Shown: piece by piece, positions 1 through 6,084 of the stretch
Position numbering within the stretch: the first letter of the stretch is position 1
How the letters are laid out: each line of letters opens with the position of its first letter
Source: an uncultured Planctomycetaceae bacterium
GTDB lineage: Bacteria > Planctomycetota > Planctomycetia > Pirellulales > Pirellulaceae
Direction: 5' to 3'
DNA length: 20,450 nt
Assembly: GCA_903927685.1 (NCBI GenBank)
Contig: CAIYOB010000821.1
Coordinates: 1-20,450 of the forward strand
Translations under genes and position numbers: made by a program
The notes under the pieces: model-generated
Told to the model about the DNA's origin: nothing
The model's input: the letters and a program-made list of their open reading frames with translations, nothing else
Databases searched by the model: none

Positions 1-2
1 GC

Positions 3-182
3 CGCGGCGGATCCGATTGGTTCTTTGCCAGTACCACCGACCAGGTGAAAGACCTGTACTCGCCCGAAGTCGTCGATCGGCCCGGCAGTGCGCTCGCGCC
101 CGGCAAGCTGTCTGCAGGCTCAACCGGGAATACCAGGCCAAGCCCGGCCAAGCCGCTGTACCCGAAGCCCAGTCTCCCGTAA
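3..182 (+). CDS. 3' end of an unrecognised protein (partial, 59 residues)
   Basis: The frame starting at base 3 is open from the window edge to a TAA at 180-182, so only the C-terminal 59 residues are present. The piece starts RGGSDWFFASTTDQV and ends in a Pro/Lys/Ser-rich tail (around PAKPLYPKPSLP). The first 25 residues look like ordinary protein sequence and the tail looks disordered. Two other plus-strand frames also run open here, but their composition is Arg/Ser/Pro-rich in the way shadow frames are. A strong GC hairpin lies 30 bases after the stop, which fits a real gene end. The family is not recognised. The sequence left of the window would settle the frame. Confidence 0.45.
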   Translation, partial: RGGSDWFFASTTDQVKDLYSPEVVDRPGSALAPGKLSAGSTGNTRPSPAKPLYPKPSLP

Positions 183-211
183 GCACGTGCGAGAACCTGC
201 CAGTCATCCAT

Positions 212-232
212 CCGCCGACACGGGGTCGGCGG
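212..232 (+). terminator. GC-rich hairpin after the partial gene, possible terminator
   Basis: A perfect 8-base stem (CCGCCGAC at 212-219, GTCGGCGG at 225-232) with a 5-base loop lies 30 bases after the stop at 182. There is no T-run after it, so it is not a classical intrinsic terminator. It may only slow or protect the transcript end. Confidence 0.3.
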
Positions 233-562
233 TGAGGCCCCGGACTTGCCATCGCCACGCCGTCGCGCCGATCCATGCGTGCCGGCGGCCAGCGTGCCGT
301 GCCTCGAATTGCCGCCATCGGCAGCACGCCGCTGCCACGGGAAGCGAATCAGCTCATCGCAATTGCGGACGCCGAAGTACCATCGCCCGAGACCATGAGC
401 CAATTCAGGTCGTCATCCCAGAACCTCACACCCGTTGGCGCGAACGTTACGGGTCACGCGGGCGTACTCGCCTCGCGTGGATCCGAGTTCGGCTCTCCGG
501 CCAACCATGCTGCCAAGGGTCCGTAACGACCGCATGGCGACACTCAATCGCCGAGTTGCAGC
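233..562. other. Stretch without a supported gene
   Basis: Several frames are open here on both strands, but none has a ribosome binding site, a recognisable motif or a convincing composition. The overlapping frames give Arg/Ser/Pro-rich translations typical of high-GC shadow reading. It lies between two genes that both end facing it (plus-strand gene ending at 182, minus-strand gene ending at 563), so no promoter is required here. I see nothing else in it. Confidence 0.4.
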
Positions 563-925
563 CTACTCTGCCGGTTTCCGCTCGGCCGCGTTCTCCGGTT
601 CGATGCGGGCGTTGACGATTCTTCGAAATTCTTCCGCCGTGAACGCCTCGTACTTGGACGCCTTGAAATCGACCGGGTGGATCACCAATTCTCTGACGCG
701 AATCGCAGCACCGTGTCCAAGAGGCCCCAAGACCGTCTCTGCACCCCGGCGAATCGACTCCAATTCGCGTTCGACACATCCTGGATCGGCATTCGCAGGC
801 CAAGTGCTGACGATCTCGACATCGATCCGAGGGTCCGTGGATGAAATCTCGACGGACGCGTCGTACTTTACGACGAAGGAACCGCCGCTCGACGAAAGGC
901 ACATCCTCGAAACGTGCAGGTCCAC
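563..925 (-). CDS. Small protein of unknown function, third gene of the toxin-antitoxin unit; weak EF-G domain IV resemblance
   Basis: A 120-residue protein starting at GTG (925). The start is supported by a strong ribosome binding site, AGAGGAG about 8 bases upstream, and the gene begins 32 bases after the antitoxin stop, so the three genes probably share a transcript. There is no signal peptide or membrane segment. The N-terminal half is beta-like (GSFVVKYDASVEIS, RIDVEIVSTWP); then come a helix (VERELESIRRGAETVLGPLG), a strand (AAIRVRELVIHPVDF) and a C-terminal helix (FTAEEFRRIVNAR). That order, with the G-x-L-G turn and HPVD, loosely recalls domain IV of elongation factor G. The likeness is by eye only and may be chance. 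The residues after about 108 are charged and probably disordered. The function is not known. Confidence 0.6.
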   Translation of the reverse strand: MDLHVSRMCLSSSGGSFVVKYDASVEISSTDPRIDVEIVSTWPANADPGCVERELESIRRGAETVLGPLGHGAAIRVRELVIHPVDFKASKYEAFTAEEFRRIVNARIEPENAAERKPAE

Positions 926-957
926 GGCCTATCTCCTCTCACGCCGAACGACACGGA

Positions 958-1185
958 TCAGATGGCCGCCGCGTCCGGCGCAGCCATCGCGCGCGACTCA
1001 ACCGGCGGCTCATCTGCATCCGCTTGTTCGGACTCTCGGATGCGCGATCGATCAACAACCATTCGACCATCGCCGCCCTGACGGGATTGCAGGTCGGCAA
1101 CAATTCGACCAAGGTCGAAGCCAAATGACGCCGCGTATTCCTCGCGGCGTTTTCTCGTTTCAAGGACAATTGGATCATCAAGCAT
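958..1185 (-). CDS. Small antitoxin-like protein paired with the PIN toxin
   Basis: A 75-residue protein whose ATG (1183-1185) lies just inside the 3' end of the toxin gene, giving an 8-base overlap and probable translational coupling. AGGAG sits 7 bases upstream of the ATG. The N-terminal half, MLDDPIVLETRKRREEYAASF followed by FDLGRIVADLQSRQ, matches a short-protein pattern I know from family comparisons (DPIV-x-E-x-R-x-x-R, then Y-A-x-x-F-x-x-D-L-x-x-I), which is found next to PIN proteins of the LETSVIGYL type. The protein is expected to bind and neutralise the toxin, and perhaps the promoter. The C-terminal 30 residues (after GRMVV) are Arg/Glu/Ala-rich and do not resemble the usual short tail, so the reading frame may have drifted or the end may be degraded. 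There is no obvious DNA-binding domain. Confidence 0.7.
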   Translation of the reverse strand: MLDDPIVLETRKRREEYAASFGFDLGRIVADLQSRQGGDGRMVVDRSRIRESEQADADEPPVESRAMAAPDAAAI

Positions 1186-1648
1186 TGAGCATCTCCTGCG
1201 GCGTACAGATGACGGGCGGCCGAAGTCCAGCGTCGTTCAGCACATCTTCAATTTTACGCCGAAACGCGGGATTGGCGATATGCTTGCAGTTCCAAGTCAA
1301 CAAGTAGTCGATTCGATTCAGTGCGGCGATTGCGATATGGAGTGCATCCACCGCAGCCTTTGCTGGCAATCCCACGCGACGGATCAACTCTTGCGCGAGA
1401 TTCTGAGTCGCCGCATTGATGGCCAGTACAGGAATCCCGTCCAGAAAGACAAGCCGTTCCTTTGCGGCCGTCGGATCGCCAGCAGAGCATTCGTCTACAA
1501 CGGCTTGTGATGCGAACAGTTCAAACCTCGAACGCTGATCGTTCCACCATTCAAGAGTCATCAGTTGGTTGGCGGCAAAGATGATATCCGTGCCGGGACG
1601 CGACGCCAAATAGCCAATGACGGACGTCTCAAGATAAACCGATGCCAT
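1178..1648 (-). CDS. PIN-domain ribonuclease toxin, VapC-like
   Basis: A 156-residue protein with the PIN fold layout: N-terminal YLETSVIGYL at residues 4-13 (first acidic metal ligand E6), a central acidic residue in VVDECSAGD, a third in KAAVDALHIA, and a late YLLTWNCKHIAN strand. PIN toxins are Mg-dependent ribonucleases that usually cut tRNA or rRNA. Having Glu rather than Asp in the first motif marks a VapC-related subgroup. The length is normal for that subgroup and nothing is truncated. It starts at ATG 1648; the ribosome binding site is weak (GAAAG), in contrast with the strong sites of the two downstream genes, which would favour antitoxin over toxin. The toxin gene comes first, the reverse of classical vapBC. 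The RNA target cannot be read from the sequence. Confidence 0.85.
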   Translation of the reverse strand: MASVYLETSVIGYLASRPGTDIIFAANQLMTLEWWNDQRSRFELFASQAVVDECSAGDPTAAKERLVFLDGIPVLAINAATQNLAQELIRRVGLPAKAAVDALHIAIAALNRIDYLLTWNCKHIANPAFRRKIEDVLNDAGLRPPVICTPQEMLNA

Positions 1649-1674
1649 AGGCTTTCATCGTTTATGTCCGACAC

Positions 1675-1704
1675 TACTGTATGTAGAAAAAAATTCTCAG
1701 GTAC
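1675..1704. repeat. Direct repeat copy A (about 30 bases)
   Basis: This segment contains ATGTAGAAA followed by TCTCAGGTAC and matches 2079-2107 at about 24 of 29 aligned positions with one gap. The two copies face the same way, about 400 bases apart, at the two sides of a gene-free, A+T-richer stretch. No third copy was seen in the window. Confidence 0.55.
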
Positions 1705-1743
1705 CACCCCAAAAAAACAGAAAGAATTCTGTTTTGGGGGTAC
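1701..1743. repeat. Imperfect inverted repeat upstream of the PIN toxin
   Basis: The left arm GTACCACCCC-A7-CAGAA and right arm TTCTG-TTTT-GGGGGTAC can fold around a 4-base AGAA loop with a few unpaired A residues. It lies 53 bases upstream of the toxin start on the minus strand, with two further palindromes directly beyond it, so it may be an operator or a transcript hairpin. Confidence 0.5.
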
Positions 1744-1745
1744 AA

Positions 1746-1765
1746 TTGCAGAATCTATTCTGCAA
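1746..1765. repeat. Perfect 9-base inverted repeat
   Basis: TTGCAGAAT (1746-1754) and ATTCTGCAA (1757-1765) are exact reverse complements separated by CT. The size and symmetry suit a dimeric DNA-binding protein. The site is about 100 bases upstream of the toxin start. Confidence 0.55.
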
Positions 1766-1770
1766 AGTTC

Positions 1771-1782
1771 CTGTAATTACAG
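1771..1782. repeat. Perfect 12-base palindrome CTGTAATTACAG
   Basis: This is a gapless palindrome five bases beyond the 1746-1765 repeat. It shares the TCTG/CAGA ends seen in the neighbouring repeats, so the three may be variants of one binding site. Confidence 0.5.
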
Positions 1783-2078
1783 AAATGGTCTGCATAAGTA
1801 AATGAATATATTGACTGAATTTGAATGTCATTTCACGGGGACTCGGACCGACGTCATGCGTTGGCTCCTGTCTGTTGGCGGCAAGCTGCCGACTGTTTTC
1901 GTTCTGCTCGCCAGGGCGGGTGACGACAGGTGCGGTTAGTCCCCCGTGAAGACTGCAAATCCTCCGATCAGGGATGATTATTGCTGTTCCGTGGAGAATT
2001 GCAGCGGCGACAGGCCCAAAAATCGGCGGAGTTGTCGGTGCGGCAGCCCTCGTTCCGGTCACCGCCCGATTGCGATCG
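1783..2078. other. Gene-free stretch upstream of the toxin-antitoxin unit
   Basis: The stretch is unlike its surroundings: 1795-1835 is A+T-rich, with many TGAAT and ATATT-like words. A minus-strand frame is open from about 2086 to 1697, but it has no ribosome binding site and its translation has no domain-like composition, so I do not call it. A small hairpin CGGCA-AGC-TGCCG lies near 1880. The flanking direct repeats (1675-1704, 2079-2107) suggest that the stretch may be a small inserted unit. Confidence 0.4.
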
Positions 2079-2107
2079 TAGGGCATGTAGAAATGAATCT
2101 CAGGTAC
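2079..2107. repeat. Direct repeat copy B (about 29 bases)
   Basis: This is the partner of the repeat at 1675-1704, with shared cores ATGTAGAAA and TCTCAGGTAC. It ends 27 bases before the 3' end of the GH172 gene. Confidence 0.55.
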
Positions 2108-2134
2108 AGTTCATGTTGAATTCGTGAACGGCGG

Positions 2135-4162
2135 TCAGGGCTGCCCGACCGGCTGGAGCTGGAGCACATCCAGGCCGAACATATAGGACTTGACCGCCTG
2201 GTCGTTCGCGCCGACGATCTCGACGGCCAGCGTATGGTCGCCCGCGGACAGCTCGAAAATACCCAACGGCGTGGGCCCGGTGGGAATCACGTCCGGGTTG
2301 TACAGGTCAATCGCCTCGCCGGCTTTCTGGCCGTCCAGAGACAGCTGGACGATGCCATAGTCGCGGGCCTTGGTCAGGAACGCACTGACCTCGTACCGGC
2401 CCGCCCGGGCGACCGGGATGGCGAGTTCCAGCTTGTCGCCTGGCTTGGCTCCGGTCCACCACAGCTGGTCGCCGTTCTGCCACGCGTGGTCTCCAAATCC
2501 CCGCAGGCCCTGGGTCTGCAAATTGCCGGCCGGCGCGGACAGGATGCGAAAACCGCCGGCTTTCAGTGGCTTGTTGACGTAATAGCCGTCCCGCCGGTCG
2601 ACGGGAACCGGCGCATAGGCATCCACGCCGCCGGGCGCCAAGTACCAGCAGACGGCGGCCGCGTACTCGGTGCCCTTCTCCTCCGTCGTAAAGTACTTTT
2701 CGATGCACGCCTCGAACGAGGTCTGAAACGGCACGTTGTCGGTGATGTGCCAGCGGGACAGCGACTGGTGGCCGCGGTTGTCCGAGGTCATCGTCTGACA
2801 GTGATAGGCCCGCTGGAACAAGCCGGGATGGCCCCAGGCATAGCCGAAGTAGTCCTCGCTGCCGGTGCCGAACGTCGAGGGGAATTTCTCGCCGTCGACG
2901 AAGAACTTCTCGTCGCCCTCGCCCCACCAGCCGCCTTGCGGATTCCAGATGTGCAGGTTGACCCCGCAGAACCGGCCGCGGCCTTGCGTCTCCAGCAGGC
3001 TCCAATCGGGCCAGCGGTCCGCAGGCAACTCGCGCGCATCGCGGTGCCATTGGCAGTGGAAGTGGCCGAGCCCGGCAAAATCGCGCGCCAGCGGGGCATG
3101 CACCAACTCAAACTCGACCGCCCGTTCGACGTGATCCTCGTTGACCAGTTCCACCACCGCCTGCGTGGCGAACGGCATGTACCAGTACGCATAGGACCAC
3201 GCTTCGCTCATGCCCAGGGGCAGGGACTTGTAGGGATTCAAGCCGGGGGCCGAGCCGAAGAAATCGCCCAGCGGGCACCAGACCTGCGGCTGTTCGGCGC
3301 CGTCGAACGTAATCCGCAACACCAGGCGGCGCAGGGCCGCCATCTCGTCTTCCCGGTTGGCGAACTTCAAGCGGCCCCGAATCGCCGTGATCGCGCGCGG
3401 GCCGGTCAACTCCAGCCGCTCGGCCTGTCCCGGGGCGACGACCGCCAGATCGGAAACCAGTTCCTCGCCCGCGCGGCGCCCCGCCGGATCGGTTCCCAGT
3501 TGGGTCTGCTGAAAGCGTTCGACTTGCGCCAGTGCAGCGGCGTTCTCGGCGGCCAGGGCAGTCGAAAACGTGGGCACTCGCGTCCCCGCTGGGTACGTCG
3601 TGTAAACGAAGTGATAGTAATTGCCCCAACCCTTTTCGGCGACGATCTTGCATGACTTCTGGTAGGGAATCGGGAAGTATAGATTCTGGCCGCTGCAGCC
3701 GTGCTGGTTCAAATCGTAGGACAGGGCGGGATACGCAAAGGGAGCGGTGTCTCCCGTGAAGTAGCTCTTGAACGGCAGGTCCACGGCTGGGGTCTCCTGC
3801 CCGTCCAGGTAGATCTTGACGCGGCCGTCCTGGGCGCGCGCGGACCAGGTCCGCCAGATGCAGCCCGGTCCGTCCATTTCGGCCAGTACCGCCACGTCGC
3901 CTTCCTGGCGAATGACGTGTCCGCCGTCGCCGTTGGCGTCCCACTGGACGTACTTGCCGCTGGCCGCGTCGTACTGACTGGCCCGGTCCCAGCTGGACGC
4001 CTGCCGGCAGGTTTCCCCGGCGGCCGGCAGCGTGGCCAGGCGTTCCAGATCGATCAGGCGTTTCACCAGATCGGCGTAGGATAGTGTTTCCTGCGCCGGC
4101 AGCGGTGTGCCCGCCAACGCAGCGGTGAGAGTGAGCAACAGCAGGCAAGCGAGTCGAACCAT
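2135..4162 (-). CDS. Secreted glycoside hydrolase family 172 (DUF2961) protein
   Basis: A 675-residue protein with a signal peptide ([18 protein letters not shown], probable cleavage near residue 24). Residues 30-500 match the DUF2961 fold, now classed as GH172, whose characterised members act on alpha-D-fructofuranosides or alpha-D-arabinofuranosides. Typical motifs are [11 protein letters not shown] (98-108), the [26 protein letters not shown] block (412-439) and [11 protein letters not shown] (470-480). E415 and E436 are 21 residues apart, the spacing I recall for the catalytic glutamates of the characterised bifidobacterial enzyme. Residues about 530-675 form a separate beta-rich C-terminal domain ([38 protein letters not shown]) resembling accessory carbohydrate-binding modules. 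ATG 4162 has GAGGT 6 bases upstream. The substrate is unknown. It is probably transcribed alone, 145 bases after the regulator gene. Confidence 0.9.
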   Translation of the reverse strand: [675 protein letters not shown]

Positions 4163-4307
4163 GAGGCACCTCGTGTCGGTTGGGAGGGGTCAGTGACGGC
4201 GTGACGGTCACGGCGGGTATTAGGATACTCGGCTTTGGGCCCGACGGAAACCCAGGCACCCGCACCCCGAGGGATGCCGCCGTGAGAGGGCACGAGCGTC
4301 CTTCCGC

Positions 4308-5213
4308 TCAGGCAGACGCCGCAGCCCGCTTGACCAAGGTGACTTCGTTGCCGGTCGGGTTGAAGCTGACCTCGTCCATGAACATGTGCGTCAGCACCAG
4401 GCCGCGGCCGCCCGCACGGCTCAGGTGCGTCGGGTTCTGCTTGACGTTGGGGACCGTCGAGACGTCAAATCCGGGGCCCTCGTCGCGGATGATGAACCGC
4501 GCCTCCTGCCGCGAAAAGACCGCGCGCACGTAGACCCGCCGGTCGCGATATGGAGCCGAACTGCTGCGCACGGCCACCAGGTCGCTGGCTTCGGGCGCCG
4601 CCTCTTTCACCAGGGCTGCCTCGGCCGCCGACAACTCCAGGTTTCCGTGGTAGATCGCGTTCCGCAGGACCTCGAACAGGCACTTGGCCAGCCGCACGCC
4701 CTCGCTGGTACTGACGAGGTCCAGCTGCGCCGCCGCTTGCTGGAGTTCGTCGACCAGGGGCGGAATTAACTTGACGTCGTTCTCCAACTCGTACTGCAGT
4801 TCTTCATGCCGCAGGCAATGCCACAGCCGCTGGTGACCGCGTTCCCCGGCGGCCAGTGCCAGGACCGTGTCGAGCGACTTGCGCAGTTCCGCGGCCAGTT
4901 GCGTCTTCGGCACGTAATCCGCGGCCCCCAGGGACAGCGCCTGCAAGGCGATCTCTTCGCTGCCATGCGCGGTCATCACGATCATGGGCACCGACGGGTA
5001 CCGGCGATGGATCGCGGCGACCAGGTGCAGGCCGTCCATTTCGGGCATCTGGATGTCCGTGACCACGGCCAGCGGCAGCCTGGCCTCCAGCAGTTCCAAC
5101 GCCTCAATGCCGTTGGATGCGTATTCGACATGGAACCCGGCGTGCCGCTCCAGGAGGTGCCCGGCCAGTGTGCGATCGACCAGAGAATCATCAACGACCA
5201 GGACAAAGTTCAT
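4308..5213 (-). CDS. Response regulator receiver domain fused to an RsbW-type ATPase domain
   Basis: A 301-residue cytoplasmic protein. Residues 1-120 are a receiver domain with acidic pair D8/D9, phospho-acceptor D53 in TDIQMPEMDG, T81 and K103. A linker with a helical segment (125-165) follows. Residues about 165-298 form a GHKL ATPase domain of the anti-sigma-factor kinase type, with N box ECHR-like EVLRNAIYHGN (N185), G1 box DEGPGFD (244-250) and G2 box GGRGL (268-272). There is no histidine phospho-acceptor domain and no PP2C phosphatase domain, so it is not an ordinary histidine kinase. The combination suggests that phosphorylation of D53 controls a serine kinase or binding switch acting on an anti-sigma antagonist or sigma factor, but no such partner is in this window. 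It lies 48 bases after the CBS-HEPN gene on the same strand, so is probably co-transcribed with it and hemL. Confidence 0.88.
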   Translation of the reverse strand: MNFVLVVDDSLVDRTLAGHLLERHAGFHVEYASNGIEALELLEARLPLAVVTDIQMPEMDGLHLVAAIHRRYPSVPMIVMTAHGSEEIALQALSLGAADYVPKTQLAAELRKSLDTVLALAAGERGHQRLWHCLRHEELQYELENDVKLIPPLVDELQQAAAQLDLVSTSEGVRLAKCLFEVLRNAIYHGNLELSAAEAALVKEAAPEASDLVAVRSSSAPYRDRRVYVRAVFSRQEARFIIRDEGPGFDVSTVPNVKQNPTHLSRAGGRGLVLTHMFMDEVSFNPTGNEVTLVKRAAASA

Positions 5214-5261
5214 GGGACCTGCTTCCGGTTGGGATCTTCGGTACTCGCTGCACAGGGCGCT

Positions 5262-6077
5262 TTACGCTCCCGCGTGCCGCGGCACAAGTTGCCCGGCGTC
5301 CTGGGCCGGCGCGGCCAACCGGCTGTCCAGGTACTCGGTCAGCTTGACGATGATGTCCCAGTCACAGGCGATGATGTCCTGGGAATGGGCCAGGTTGTTA
5401 CGCAGGGCCTCCAGCTCCTTGACCGTCTGCTCGCCTCGGCTCCGCGACTGAAAGCCGGCCCGTTTCCGCAGGTCCTCGTTGCGGAGCACGATCTGGCCCC
5501 GGTCGGAGAACTGCAGGCAATCCAGCAAGTCCAACTCCTGGTTGCGGCGCCGACGTTCCTCCAGCAAGGCCGCCGCCTTCTGCAGCCGGCCTTCCGACAA
5601 GAACTGTTGCCATTCGCCGTGGGGATACGCCGTCTCGATCAGCCGCGTCAGGCCCATCTCGATAATCGTGATCATCCCGAACAGCCACATCCGCACTGGC
5701 GGCTTCTGCAGGTCGGTCTTGGTCACAATCCCACCGACCTGGCCCAGCACGTTGACAAACAGCCGCTGCCGGTCGTTCAGCCGCAGGACCAGTTCCGGAA
5801 ATCCCGTCGACGCGGACACCACGTCGCCTTCGTCGAACGAGTGCAACGCATCGCCGCACAGTCCGCCGGCCAGTTCCTCCAGCCGGACGTAGCCGCAGAT
5901 GGTGCCGTCTCGCCGGATCCCCGCGACCTTGTAAGCCCGCCGGGTCATCGCGGCCAGCACCTCCGCGGCCGGCGAACAGGCGTCAAAGGACGCCAGCGGC
6001 TCGGCGATATCGGCGGCCGAAAAATTTTCGAGAAAGACCCGGCGCAGATGATGCGGGGTATTGTTCGTGAGCGGCAT
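5262..6077 (-). CDS. CBS-domain-like sensor fused to a HEPN-like domain
   Basis: A 271-residue soluble protein. Residues 20-125 look like a pair of CBS motifs: the AYKVAGIRRDGTICGYVRLEEL block (48-69) and the FVNVLGQVGGIVTKTDLQKPP block (107-127). The VGGIVTKTDL string is a classic CBS end. Such domains usually bind adenine nucleotides. Residues about 130-255 are helical and contain ELEALRNNLAHSQD, where R226-N-x-x-x-H231 fits the HEPN consensus (R-x4-H) of RNase toxins and nucleotide-transfer-linked proteins. The start ATG 6077 is 7 bases after the hemL stop, so it is translated with hemL. The likely role is a nucleotide-responsive regulator or ribonuclease. RNase activity is inference, and HEPN domains without activity are also known. 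Confidence 0.75.
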   Translation of the reverse strand: MPLTNNTPHHLRRVFLENFSAADIAEPLASFDACSPAAEVLAAMTRRAYKVAGIRRDGTICGYVRLEELAGGLCGDALHSFDEGDVVSASTGFPELVLRLNDRQRLFVNVLGQVGGIVTKTDLQKPPVRMWLFGMITIIEMGLTRLIETAYPHGEWQQFLSEGRLQKAAALLEERRRRNQELDLLDCLQFSDRGQIVLRNEDLRKRAGFQSRSRGEQTVKELEALRNNLAHSQDIIACDWDIIVKLTEYLDSRLAAPAQDAGQLVPRHAGA

Positions 6078-6084
6078 CAGTGGG

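Noticed and set aside
435..1307. Long plus-strand open frame across the toxin-antitoxin region
   Set aside because: It has a shadow-type composition (Arg/Ser/Pro/Thr-rich) and lies opposite three minus-strand genes with good start signals and recognisable proteins.
1697..2086. Minus-strand open frame of 129 codons in the gene-free stretch
   Set aside because: It has no ribosome binding site, no domain-like composition, and its 3' end runs through the palindromes. It is more likely non-coding.
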